Below are positions 7,411 to 15,334 of a DNA stretch of 16,524 bases, piece by piece (within the stretch, counting starts at the first letter, position 1; each line of letters opens with the position of its first letter). Origin of the DNA: CALCMJ01 sp964475415 (GTDB taxonomy: Bacteria > Bacteroidota > Bacteroidia > Chitinophagales > Saprospiraceae). The stretch lies in contig CAYYWZ010000081.1 in NCBI GenBank assembly GCA_964475415.1, forward strand, positions 1 to 16,524, read 5' to 3'. Below the pieces are notes generated by a model. That model was not told where the DNA came from. It did no database searches and saw nothing but the letters and a program-made list of their open reading frames with translations. The position numbers and the translations under genes were made by a program.

Positions 7411-7890
7411 GTGGATCCTTCTGTAGAAAATACGATCGTCAAACTAAAAAAACTATACAAGATATTGATGCTTGTGTACATCGCATTTATGATTCTATGC
7501 GCCATTACATTCTTCTATACTGGTAATGAGGTTTACAAAGGTGTAACTATTAGCCTATTCCCTCTTCTGATCTACGGAATTATTAAGGAAAACTCATTCT
7601 ACCATTCTTTATCAAATTTGATGTTATCAGAAAAAAGTAATTTAGAAAAATCCAAAATTATAAAAACGGACTTTTTACGGGCCTTGAATTATTTTGACAT
7701 TATGACCCTTGTCTTTGTAGTAGGTATAGTTATCGCGCTAGTTGGTGGATTACTAGATATAAAGTTCTTAAGTGGTAATGGTATGGGCTTAGTGCTTTTC
7801 GCGGCTATCCTTATGTTCAACGATCTTATCGTCAACTTCTTAGTAGAGATTATGGCGCATGAGTTAACACAGAAATCTGGTAGCGTATAG
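7411..7890 (+). CDS. Four-helix integral membrane protein, GTG start, unknown function
   Basis: I do not recognise the family. A GTG at 7411 is the only usable start: an in-frame stop lies at 7393-7395, and no ATG, TTG or other GTG comes between. The nearby ATG at 7392 is in another frame and stops after four codons. The 159 residues contain four hydrophobic helices at about 15-35, 42-58, 96-117 and 125-147. A soluble loop of about 35 residues (60-95), with several Lys and Glu, sits between helices 2 and 3, so both ends should lie on the same side of the inner membrane. No catalytic motif is visible. The gene lies 186 bases after the previous one, beyond its terminator. No TAnnTTTG box is seen upstream, so its promoter is unclear. 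It converges on ftsK. Confidence 0.75.
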   Translation: MDPSVENTIVKLKKLYKILMLVYIAFMILCAITFFYTGNEVYKGVTISLFPLLIYGIIKENSFYHSLSNLMLSEKSNLEKSKIIKTDFLRALNYFDIMTLVFVVGIVIALVGGLLDIKFLSGNGMGLVLFAAILMFNDLIVNFLVEIMAHELTQKSGSV

Positions 7891-7915
7891 ATTATCTAAG
7901 GTCATCCGAAAATAA

Positions 7916-7946
7916 AAGACCCAAGCAATTTGATTACTTAGGTCTT
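7916..7946. terminator. Two-way terminator hairpin between convergent genes
   Basis: A stem of ten positions with one mismatch (7916-7925 with 7937-7946) and an 11-base loop lies between the ends of the membrane-protein gene (+) and ftsK (-). Read on the minus strand it is followed by CTTTTATTTT, a good T tract; on the plus strand the T run comes only about 10 bases later. It best fits as the ftsK terminator, with some effect the other way. Confidence 0.72.
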
Positions 7947-7976
7947 CTGTTTATATATTTTTTTGGAAATAGATCT

Positions 7977-10538
7977 TTACTTCTTACCCATTATGCTCTC
8001 CATAATCTGATCTAGTTCTACTTCTGTATATACGTATACTTCTCTAGGCTTACTACCCTGTGGTGGACCTACGATACCTAGTGCCTCCAACTGATCCATG
8101 ATCCGTCCAGCTCTATTATATCCAAGTTGCAGCCTTCTTTGAATATTAGACGTACTACCGGATTGAGCTCCTACGACAAGCTTAGCGGCATCCATAAACA
8201 TATCATCTAGATCTGAAGCTTTTAAGGATGACCCATCACTACTGATATCTTCCTCTCCCTTAAATTCTGGAAGATAGAATGGCTCCGGAAATCCTTGCTG
8301 TTCTGAGATTGTTTCTATCACTCTTTCTACTTCTGGTGTATCTACAAATGCACACTGTAATCTTACTGTGTTACTTCCTACAGAAAGTAGCATATCTCCT
8401 CTACCTATCAGCTGGTCTGCCCCTCCCTGATCTAGTATTGTTCTAGAATCTATCTTCGAAGTTACCTTAAATGCTATCCTCGCAGGGAAGTTTGCTTTTA
8501 TTGTACCTGTTATTATATTTACAGAAGGTCTTTGCGTCGCTATAATTAAGTGGATACCGATTGCTCTTGCCAGCTGTGCTAATCTTGCAATAGGCATCTC
8601 TACTTCCTTACCTGCAGTCATGATAAGATCTGCAAACTCATCTATTACAAGAACGATAAATGGTAAGAATTTATGACCATTCTGTGGATTAAGTTTTCGC
8701 TGAACAAACTTCTGATTATATTCTTTTAGGTTTCTTGCCTTCGCCTTTTTCAGTAAATCGTAACGCTCATCCATCTCTATACAAAGAGAGTTCAATGTAA
8801 AAATCACCTTCTGCGTTTCCGTTACAATCGGCTCATCCTGATTCGGTAAAAATGCTAAAAAGTGCTGATCTAAGGCACTGTATGGAAACAGTTCCACTTT
8901 CTTAGGATCTATCATAACGATTTTTACCTGAGAAGGATGCTTCTTATACAGGATAGACATTATGATTGTGTTAATACCAACAGACTTACCTTGGCCTGTT
9001 GCCCCTGCGATAAGAAGGTGAGGCATTTTTGCTAGATCCGCTACGAATACTTCGTTGGAAATAGTCTTACCTAACGCAATAGGCAGATCCATCTTAGCAT
9101 TGATAAACTTATCGGACTTGATCACCTCATAGAAAGAAACCATTTGTTTCTTTTTATTAGGTACCTCTATACCGATAGTCCCCTTACCAGGTATAGGCGC
9201 AATAATTCTAATTCCTAGTGCTGCTAAACTAAGAGCGATATCATCCTCTAGATTTTTGATTTTACTAATTCTTACTCCAGCTGCAGGTACAATTTCATAG
9301 AGTGTTACTGTAGGTCCTATAGTTGCACGGATCTTGGTAATCTCTATCTTATAATTAAGTAGGGTTGTAATAATCTGATCCTTGTTGGCTTCCAGTTCAC
9401 TTCTATCTACTTCGAATTTCTGATCCTCGTACTTCTCAAGTAGTTCTAAACTTGGAAACTTGTATTTAGACAAGTCAAGCTTAGGATCAAAATTCACATG
9501 CTCAACCTTATTTTCCTCCTGAATGCTTAAAGGTTCCTCTGGTTTAACAGTTGCAGGATCTACGATGCTTACCTGACTAAGGTCAGGAGCTTCAGAATTA
9601 GCTGCCTTCTCAGGGACAGAAATTTCTAGATCAGTTTGGTTATCAGGAGTGTCCGGCTGAGCTTGTAAATTTAAGGTTTTGCCATCTGGCGCACTATTCT
9701 CTATTATTATAGGAGCTGTCGGCGGCAGCGGTTTTTCTTTTTCTTTCTTAAAGACATTAGGAAGCTTAAACTCCAATTTGGAGCCTAAACTACCTTTGTC
9801 TTTGGGTTCGGTTTTTGGCATGTGACCCATATCCTGGGTCTCGGAGTGGTGCCTCGGTCTTAAGGTATTAGATACCTTAGGACCTGAAATCGGTTCTGAG
9901 GACGGCCACATATTAGAAAAATTAAACTTTGGTACTAACTGTTGGACAAAGGCAGGTGTATTAAGTTCTATTTGAGGATTTACAAACCACATAAATGTGC
10001 TCAGCATGATGAAGAACAATAGAAGTAATAAACCTATCCTACCTAACAAGTTAGTTAGCCATATATTTACACTTTCTCCGAATGCTCCACCCCAACTAAA
10101 CGCTGAGTTATACATAAAAAACTCAAGTATTATGGAGCAAAAAGAAATAATAAGTATCGTATGTTTTGCGAAATCAAAAGTCTTGATAATAGGATTCTTC
10201 TTTATTAGGTCATAGGCTAAACGTATAAGAATAAGCACGAAACCAAAAGAAGGTAATCCAAAACCCCAATAAAAAAAGGCATTAGATACAATTGCGCCTA
10301 ATCTTCCTAGCCAATTGCTTACGGATATATCGTTCTGAAAGAGCAGGTATGCTGAAAATTGCAAAACTTTGTCCTGATCAAATTTCCAAGTTAAGAAATA
10401 AGAGGTAAAAGCTATACAGAGATATATTGCAAATAGCAGGCATATAATTGCAACGATCTTAGGAATTCTCTCATCCTTGAGATTAATTGCTTTTCCCTTT
10501 TTCTTGCGGGTTGTCTTCTTAGTTTTCTTAGTTGCCAT
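7977..10538 (-). CDS. ftsK: DNA translocase FtsK/SpoIIIE
   Basis: The 853-residue protein has a Lys-rich N-terminus, four to five transmembrane helices (about 27-50, 83-107, 124-143, 163-186) and a low-complexity Pro/Glu/Ser linker (about 190-360). A RecA-like motor (about 370-760) follows, with Walker A GATGQGKS (512-519) and Walker B FIVLVIDE (627-634). DPKKVELF at 545-551 and IIATQRPSVNIITG at 665-678 are further motor motifs. The C-terminal gamma winged helix (about 776-838, containing QRRLQLGYNRAGRIMDQLE) reads polar DNA motifs (KOPS in E. coli). FtsK sits at the division septum, pumps chromosome ends and, where XerCD/dif is used, activates dimer resolution. Length and order are normal for Bacteroidota. 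It stands alone on its strand, with a -7 box upstream and a hairpin after it. Confidence 0.97.
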   Translation of the reverse strand: MATKKTKKTTRKKKGKAINLKDERIPKIVAIICLLFAIYLCIAFTSYFLTWKFDQDKVLQFSAYLLFQNDISVSNWLGRLGAIVSNAFFYWGFGLPSFGFVLILIRLAYDLIKKNPIIKTFDFAKHTILIISFCSIILEFFMYNSAFSWGGAFGESVNIWLTNLLGRIGLLLLLFFIMLSTFMWFVNPQIELNTPAFVQQLVPKFNFSNMWPSSEPISGPKVSNTLRPRHHSETQDMGHMPKTEPKDKGSLGSKLEFKLPNVFKKEKEKPLPPTAPIIIENSAPDGKTLNLQAQPDTPDNQTDLEISVPEKAANSEAPDLSQVSIVDPATVKPEEPLSIQEENKVEHVNFDPKLDLSKYKFPSLELLEKYEDQKFEVDRSELEANKDQIITTLLNYKIEITKIRATIGPTVTLYEIVPAAGVRISKIKNLEDDIALSLAALGIRIIAPIPGKGTIGIEVPNKKKQMVSFYEVIKSDKFINAKMDLPIALGKTISNEVFVADLAKMPHLLIAGATGQGKSVGINTIIMSILYKKHPSQVKIVMIDPKKVELFPYSALDQHFLAFLPNQDEPIVTETQKVIFTLNSLCIEMDERYDLLKKAKARNLKEYNQKFVQRKLNPQNGHKFLPFIVLVIDEFADLIMTAGKEVEMPIARLAQLARAIGIHLIIATQRPSVNIITGTIKANFPARIAFKVTSKIDSRTILDQGGADQLIGRGDMLLSVGSNTVRLQCAFVDTPEVERVIETISEQQGFPEPFYLPEFKGEEDISSDGSSLKASDLDDMFMDAAKLVVGAQSGSTSNIQRRLQLGYNRAGRIMDQLEALGIVGPPQGSKPREVYVYTEVELDQIMESIMGKK

Positions 10539-10870
10539 AAAATAGAGTCCTTATTTCACTAGTCTTGATATACAAATGTAGAAAAGAAAACTACATATTA
10601 AAATAAATCGTAAAGTTTTTTTTACTGATTTACAACATATTATGTATTACATAATTTTTTAATGTGTAGTTTTCAGCACTTTACGCGTCTTTTCGAAAGA
10701 ATACATTTTCCATTGGCAAGATTAATTTATAATTTAGCAAGGCCTTATTTGCCTAACTATATGTCAATAAGACAGGATTTGCTATCTGATCATATGATTA
10801 GACATCTCTTATTAGCAATATCCATTGGGGGGGATTCTTAACTTATAATATCAATGTAAAACAGATAAAG
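10539..10870. other. Divergent intergenic region between ftsK and the saccharopine dehydrogenase-like gene
   Basis: These 332 bases hold no convincing gene. Visible are the ftsK -7 box near the left end, a perfect 10-bp palindrome ATCATATGAT (10789-10798), a run of seven G (10827-10833) and a TTATAATA stretch (10843-10850). The last is 16 bases past a TTG and could be a promoter for the rightward gene, though it does not match the TAnnTTTG form. I see no structured RNA. Confidence 0.5.
10573..10580 (-). promoter_or_regulatory. ftsK: Bacteroidota-type -7 box (TACATTTG) for ftsK
   Basis: The minus strand reads TACATTTG, an exact TAnnTTTG match, 34 bases upstream of the ftsK ATG. No clear TTG lies at the expected distance further upstream, so only the -7 half is supported. 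Confidence 0.5.
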
Positions 10871-12004
10871 ATGAATTCACATATAATTATAGCAGGTAGT
10901 GGAGGTATAGGTCGAGCTGTTGGGCTTATTCTTGCTGCAGAGAAAACTTTTGATTGTCATATATATTTTGGAGATAGAAATATGGATGCAGCTAACAGTT
11001 CAGTCGAATTTGTGCATCAAGGCTGTGGCCAAGACAATATATGCACTGCTTTCCATATGGGAGCAGAAGTATCAGCGGAAATGACAGAAATCCTGCAAAA
11101 AGCAGATATTATACTAGATTGTCTACCCGGTAGCCTTGCACCCAAAATTGCCCAAATGGCAAAGGACAATACACTACACTACGCTAACCTTACCGAATAT
11201 GTAGACGAAACCAATAAAGTTTCAGAAATAGCCAAGGATGCAAATACTGGATTTGTTCTGCAAACTGGACTAGCTCCAGGATTTATCAATATTCTTGCGA
11301 TGAAATTATTCAATGACTTTACATCAGAATATCAAGTTGACAAAGTTTCTACGATAAAAATGAAGGTAGGTGCCTTATCAGAAAATGCCAACGCCCCACA
11401 CTTTTATGCTTTTACATGGAGCCCTATAGGTGTTGCCACTGAATATGTAAAAGAAGCTATAGTTGTAAGAGATTATACAAAACAAAATATACCATCACTT
11501 TCCGAAACTGAAGAACTTATTATAGATGGAGAAAGATATGAAGATGATTTTACATCAGGAGGTGCGGCAGATCTACCTGAAGCATTAGCAGGAAAGGTAC
11601 AGTCCTTAGATTACAAAACACTGAGATATGTCGGTCATTATAATTGGGTCCGAGAAATAATCTCTTCTACACCGCAAGGGATTGACAAAATAGAACATTT
11701 AGAAAAAACAATGCTGGATAATATCCCATCGGTAGAAGATGATGTAGTAATAATATATAGTTCTGTAATAGGAAAAGACAAAAATGGTAGGCTAAGAGCT
11801 AAAGAAAAATCTTATAAAATATATCCTAAAGTAATAGGAAATCAAAAACTTAGAGCAATACAAACAACAACTGCAGCACCCTTATGTGGTATTGCAAAAC
11901 TTCTACTCGAAGGTAAGTGGAAAGGAGCTGTATATCAGAGTATGATAGACCCTGATGATTTCCTAGAAAATACTTTTGTGAAAAATGTATACGGAGAATT
12001 TTAA
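10871..12004 (+). CDS. Saccharopine dehydrogenase-like NAD(P)-dependent oxidoreductase
   Basis: The 377-residue protein begins with a Rossmann fold: HIIIAGSGGIGRAVGLILA carries the GxGGxG dinucleotide-binding loop (9-14), with an acidic GDR at 34-36 at the end of the second strand. D83-C-L-P ends a later strand, and QTGLAPGFINILA (131-143) is the G-x-x-PG-x-x-N helix start typical of saccharopine dehydrogenase and related reductases. The second domain (about 150-355) contains FTSGGAADLPEALAG. The family oxidises or forms saccharopine in lysine metabolism, but the same fold serves carboxynorspermidine and homospermidine synthesis. Substrate cannot be fixed here, and no lysine or polyamine genes are nearby. 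The ATG at 10871 places the Rossmann strand at the expected distance. A terminator follows 27 bases after the stop, so it is probably monocistronic. Confidence 0.88.
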   Translation: MNSHIIIAGSGGIGRAVGLILAAEKTFDCHIYFGDRNMDAANSSVEFVHQGCGQDNICTAFHMGAEVSAEMTEILQKADIILDCLPGSLAPKIAQMAKDNTLHYANLTEYVDETNKVSEIAKDANTGFVLQTGLAPGFINILAMKLFNDFTSEYQVDKVSTIKMKVGALSENANAPHFYAFTWSPIGVATEYVKEAIVVRDYTKQNIPSLSETEELIIDGERYEDDFTSGGAADLPEALAGKVQSLDYKTLRYVGHYNWVREIISSTPQGIDKIEHLEKTMLDNIPSVEDDVVIIYSSVIGKDKNGRLRAKEKSYKIYPKVIGNQKLRAIQTTTAAPLCGIAKLLLEGKWKGAVYQSMIDPDDFLENTFVKNVYGEF

Positions 12005-12030
12005 TGCCTCTCAAAATACAAAATCAAACC

Positions 12031-12069
12031 AAATACAGTAACTTACAAGTAGTTGCTGTATTTTTTTTT
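12031..12069 (+). terminator. Rho-independent terminator of the saccharopine dehydrogenase-like gene
   Basis: A 12-bp stem (12031-12042 with 12052-12063, one wobble) with a 9-base loop leads into nine T (12061-12069). The T run touches the stop codon of the convergent gene (12068-12070), so the two transcripts end almost back to back. Confidence 0.92.
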
Positions 12070-12988
12070 ATACATCTATAAGTAGTTCTTTCCGCTCCCT
12101 GTATCTATAATTGTGACCTACTACCCCCTGAAGTCCTCCAGTATGTATAGCCATAACACTAGAGCCCTTTTCGATTTTCCCTGACTGAATCATATCTTTA
12201 ATTCCGAAAAACATCTTTCCATTATATATAGGATCTAATGGTATTTCTGTGGCCGTTCTAAACTTATTGATAAACGAGACAAGGGCTTCGTCTATTCTTG
12301 CATAGCCTCCAAAATGATAATCTGTAATAAGCTCCCAATCGACCTTAATCTTGTCCTTATATTTCTCAATCTCCGCTTTTAAGAAATCACCTTTCAAACT
12401 ACTGAAAACCAAAACCTTTCTCACTTTACTCGGTGTAAGGTGTGTAAGAATTCCTATTGCTGTATAAGATGTGCCAGCAGATACACATAAATAATCCATA
12501 GGTTCCTCATCTAATTCTGCTACAAGTTCTCCAACACCTTCTAATGCTAACGCATTACTCCCACCCTCCGGAACAATAAAAAAATCTTTATATTTTTCCT
12601 TCAATTCGGCCAAGAATTTAGGCTCCGATTTATTTCTATAACTAGTTCTATCTATCAATTCTAGCCTCATGCCCTCTTGCTTCAAGAATTGTATCGAGGG
12701 ATTATTTTCATCTATAACATCACCTCGGACCATTCCGATAGCTTTTAGATTATTTGACCTACTAGCAAAAGCAAGTGCTGCAAGATGATTGGAAAAAGCA
12801 CCACCAAAGCTTAATATACCAACAAATTTTTTTTCCTTAGCATACTTGATATTGTATTTTAGCTTACGCCACTTATTACCAGAAATTATTGGATGTATAA
12901 GATCTTCTCTTTTTACAGAAAGGGAGATATTATAGGCATCATTTTCCTCCCACTGTAACTTAACTACTGGACTAGGAAGTCTCACCAT
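12068..12988 (-). CDS. PLP-dependent ACC deaminase / D-cysteine desulfhydrase family enzyme
   Basis: The 306-residue fold type II PLP enzyme carries the Schiff-base lysine K39 in SGNKWRKLKYN. FGGAFSNHLAALA (61-73) surrounds the cofactor and substrate carboxylate, PEGGSNALALEGVGEL lies at 140-155, the phosphate-binding VSAGTSYTAIG at 169-179, and IYNGKMFFGI at 254-263. HTGGLQG (282-288) closes the site. The family splits 1-aminocyclopropane-1-carboxylate, or D-cysteine to pyruvate, H2S and ammonia, in the cytoplasm. Aligning by eye to Pseudomonas ACC deaminase, Y294 is kept (Y255), but the neighbours E295 and L322 become N256 and T283, and Y268 appears to be Phe or shifted. That argues against true ACC deaminase and for desulfhydrase or another amino-acid substrate. 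Its start lies 17 bases inside the upstream kinase gene, implying co-transcription and translational coupling. It is slightly short for the family (about 330). Confidence 0.9.
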   Translation of the reverse strand: MVRLPSPVVKLQWEENDAYNISLSVKREDLIHPIISGNKWRKLKYNIKYAKEKKFVGILSFGGAFSNHLAALAFASRSNNLKAIGMVRGDVIDENNPSIQFLKQEGMRLELIDRTSYRNKSEPKFLAELKEKYKDFFIVPEGGSNALALEGVGELVAELDEEPMDYLCVSAGTSYTAIGILTHLTPSKVRKVLVFSSLKGDFLKAEIEKYKDKIKVDWELITDYHFGGYARIDEALVSFINKFRTATEIPLDPIYNGKMFFGIKDMIQSGKIEKGSSVMAIHTGGLQGVVGHNYRYRERKELLIDV

Positions 12989-14771
12989 GCTTTGTTTCTT
13001 CTAGCGCAGTTTTAACGTGAATTAAGAAGGTAGTTCCCTCTCCTATCCTAGAATCAATATTCATAGTACCTTTAAGATAGTTGATTCTACTTTTAATATT
13101 CTCTAATCCCATTCCCTTCCTCTTGAGATTATCGGGATCAAAACCTATACCATCATCTTCAAAAAGAATAACTAGCTCATCATCTTCTCGAGTAAGTTGA
13201 ATAAGAATCTCATTTGCTTTTGAATACTTTATGGCATTATTAAGCAATTCCTGAATAATCCTATAGATAGATAAGGCAATCATAGTATCCAGCTTAGCAG
13301 GAAACTCATAATACTGAAAGTGTACTTCTGGATAGTTTTCGCCATCTACTCTATTGATAAGATCTTTTAGAGAAGGTATAAGACCTAAATTCTTAAGTGC
13401 GCCAGGTTGTAAATTTCTAGAGATCGTTCTCACCTCTTCCACTGCTGTATCTAGTAGATTATTAGCCTTATTATATTCTGGATTCTTGTTTACACTCTTA
13501 AGTTTAGAACTGACATTATCAAACTGTAGCTTAATCGTAGAAAGTAAACCTCCAAGACTATCATGCAAATCTCTAGCAATCCGTTCTCTTTCTATTTCTT
13601 GGCCTTCTAACATAGATTGCATACTACTTATCTGTATGTTATCCTCGAGCTCTCTAAATTTTTGCTGGTTGATTTTCTCTTTCTGTAGATTGATAATTCT
13701 TGATGACTTGATTTTCTGTTTGTAGAATCTTATTATATAATAGATAGCTAGGCTTAACAATCCAAAACCTACAGTAAGAATAGTCAGCGCTCTTTTCTGC
13801 TGATTGTTTCTTTCTTGGACATATTCCTTGTCCTTCTCTAGCAACTTTATTTCTTTATTTTTTGCTTGAGTTTCGTACTTAGTCGTAATATTTCGAATTG
13901 CCTTCTGGCGCTCATTATTCAGTATGCTGTCTTTTAATTTATCATACTGAATAGCATAGGAGTAGGCATTTCGATAATCCTCTAAGGCCTCGAAATTATC
14001 AGTTAACAACTTGAAGGTTTCTAATTTATTCTGATTATAGGGTCTTCTTGATTCGTAAAGTAGACTCTCTTTAAGGTACTTTTCTGATTCTAGGTACAGA
14101 GACTTTTTATTCTGGATATATCCTAACTGGTATAAACTCTTACTGAGCATCTCTTTATCATCTATGACAGTGCTAAGTTGGTGAGCTTGGAAGGCAGATT
14201 TTTCAGCATTACCTATATCGTTGAGTAATTCATAATTCTTGACATTGGTGATATGGTAGTTTATCTTGAGTAAGGTATCCTGTATTTTGCTATTGAGCCT
14301 GTTAGATATTTCTAGATATCTTATACCCTCTTCGAATCTTCCTTGATCTCTTTCTATCTGACTCAACTTAAAACTGATCCAGGCAATGGCGCTGTCATTT
14401 TTATTAAGCTCGTAATACTCGAGCAGTTCTTTGTAATATTCTATTGCTTCGTTGTCCAAGCCTGAACGAACATAATGATCTGCTATTTTTTCTATTACAA
14501 TTTTTTCTTGAACAGTATCTTTTACAATCTTATAATACTGCATCGATCTAGTAAAATAGTCAAAAGCTAGTTCGAAATTAGCATTTTCATCTTCTTCTAA
14601 CTCTGCTAATTTAAAGTAAACATCAGCTAACATCTTGTCATCATTACTATCTATAGAAGTCTGTCTCATTTCCAAAAGGATCTCTTCCGTGTAAGAGGTA
14701 TCTAGATTAACAGATGACTGATCTGTAACCACATTGAAGAAAAAGAAAAAGTACATTAGCGCCAACTGCAT
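12972..14771 (-). CDS. TPR-containing sensor histidine kinase (HisKA_3, NarL-type)
   Basis: This 599-residue kinase has a hydrophobic N-terminus (about 1-16), then an extracytoplasmic array of TPR repeats (about 45-285; for example KLAELEEDENANFELAFDYF and DNEAIEYYKELLEYY). A coiled coil (285-325), a transmembrane helix (328-348), a second coiled coil and the catalytic part follow. The phospho-acceptor is H403 in ERERIARDLHDSLGG, typical of HisKA_3. The ATPase has the N box QELLNNAIKYS (508-517), DDGIGF (539-544) and KGMGLENIKSRI (552-563). It should sense through the TPRs and phosphorylate a NarL-type regulator, very likely the one encoded divergently at 15518. The N-terminus is odd: it lacks positive residues before the hydrophobic stretch. 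The open frame continues 10 codons upstream with a Lys but no usual start, so the true start is not fully certain. No -7 box is seen. Confidence 0.94.
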   Translation of the reverse strand: MQLALMYFFFFFNVVTDQSSVNLDTSYTEEILLEMRQTSIDSNDDKMLADVYFKLAELEEDENANFELAFDYFTRSMQYYKIVKDTVQEKIVIEKIADHYVRSGLDNEAIEYYKELLEYYELNKNDSAIAWISFKLSQIERDQGRFEEGIRYLEISNRLNSKIQDTLLKINYHITNVKNYELLNDIGNAEKSAFQAHQLSTVIDDKEMLSKSLYQLGYIQNKKSLYLESEKYLKESLLYESRRPYNQNKLETFKLLTDNFEALEDYRNAYSYAIQYDKLKDSILNNERQKAIRNITTKYETQAKNKEIKLLEKDKEYVQERNNQQKRALTILTVGFGLLSLAIYYIIRFYKQKIKSSRIINLQKEKINQQKFRELEDNIQISSMQSMLEGQEIERERIARDLHDSLGGLLSTIKLQFDNVSSKLKSVNKNPEYNKANNLLDTAVEEVRTISRNLQPGALKNLGLIPSLKDLINRVDGENYPEVHFQYYEFPAKLDTMIALSIYRIIQELLNNAIKYSKANEILIQLTREDDELVILFEDDGIGFDPDNLKRKGMGLENIKSRINYLKGTMNIDSRIGEGTTFLIHVKTALEETKHGETS

Positions 14772-14857
14772 GTGTAAAAATAAGATTTGCTTGTGATATT
14801 CCTATCTATATCTAAACTCAATAAAGCAAAAGACAATTACTATGTACGTAAAAAAAG

Positions 14858-14892
14858 AAAGAAAACCTTCATCTTTATGAAGGTTTTCTTTT
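14858..14892. terminator. Orphan terminator-like hairpin
   Basis: A perfect 15-bp stem (14858-14872 with 14877-14891) encloses loop CTTT. The plus-strand 3' arm ends in TTTTCTTTT. It lies between the starts of two divergent genes, so it ends no annotated transcript. It may end an unannotated RNA on either strand or insulate the two genes. Confidence 0.68.
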
Positions 14893-14925
14893 AGCAATAG
14901 TCAATCCCAATGAGTATTTATTTTT

Positions 14926-14953
14926 AAAAACCTACAAGTAGGTATTTTTTTTT
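14926..14953. terminator. Second orphan terminator-like hairpin
   Basis: Stem ACCTA (14930-14934) with TAGGT (14939-14943) and a CAAG loop, flanked by A runs on the left and nine T (14945-14953) on the right. On the plus strand it looks like a weak-stem terminator with a strong T tract; on the minus strand the stem is followed by TTTTTAAAAA, so it may act both ways. It sits 34 bases from the first orphan hairpin. Confidence 0.55.
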
Positions 14954-15194
14954 ATTTAGTTACTACACAATGATTGAGCGGAAAACAATCAAGATAACTA
15001 ACAGAAAAAAACTTTGGACTCGGAACTTTACCTGCTTTACACAGGACTAGAAAATAATTTACTATAAACAATTATCCATGTTGTTTTCCATCTCTTACAT
15101 TGTGTCAAAAAGTTGCAGAATACAAATTTCCAAACTAAAGGCTTAAAGAATATTCTAACAACTTGAGTTAAAAAATTACTATTATCTTTATCAG

Positions 15195-15267
15195 AGTTCT
15201 AATAAGAAGAACTAACAAATAAGCTTGTGACAATTAGAACCACTAACCAAAAGTTATCGTAGTTCTA
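15195..15267. repeat. Cluster of short inverted and direct AGTTCT motifs
   Basis: AGTTCT occurs at 15195-15200 and 15261-15266. Its inverse AGAACT lies at 15208-15213 and TAGAAC at 15235-15240. The inner pairs form inverted repeats (6-bp arms, 7-base spacer; 6-bp arms, 21-base spacer). The spacing and the place between two divergent regulatory genes suggest binding sites for a transcription factor, but short AT-rich motifs can recur by chance. Confidence 0.35.
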
Positions 15268-15326
15268 TAATTTCTTATCTAAGTTTTTATCGATTTGCAG
15301 CATTCTGTGTTTCAATAATTATAATA

Positions 15327-15334
15327 TAAATTTG
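15327..15334 (+). promoter_or_regulatory. Possible -7 box (TAAATTTG) for the response regulator gene
   Basis: An exact TAnnTTTG match upstream of the regulator. Without a TTG at the usual distance (the nearest TTTG, 15294-15297, is 29 bases away) it is weak. If used, the leader would be about 175 bases and would contain the AGGAT/ATCCT hairpin and the CTTATATAAG palindrome. Confidence 0.35.

Noticed and set aside
9997..10215. Plus-strand frame opposite the ftsK membrane region
   Set aside because: Shadow of transmembrane codons.
12044..12052. TACAAGTAG shared by the terminator at 12031 and the hairpin at 14926
   Set aside because: Nine matching bases in AT-rich hairpin loops are likely by chance; the stems are otherwise different.
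13354..13725. Plus-strand frame opposite the kinase gene
   Set aside because: Antisense to the HisKA_3 region, which has all the expected motifs.
15155..15175. TCTAACA...TTGAGTTA considered as an integron attC end
   Set aside because: No matching complementary end at a fitting distance, no integrase and no cassette-like genes.
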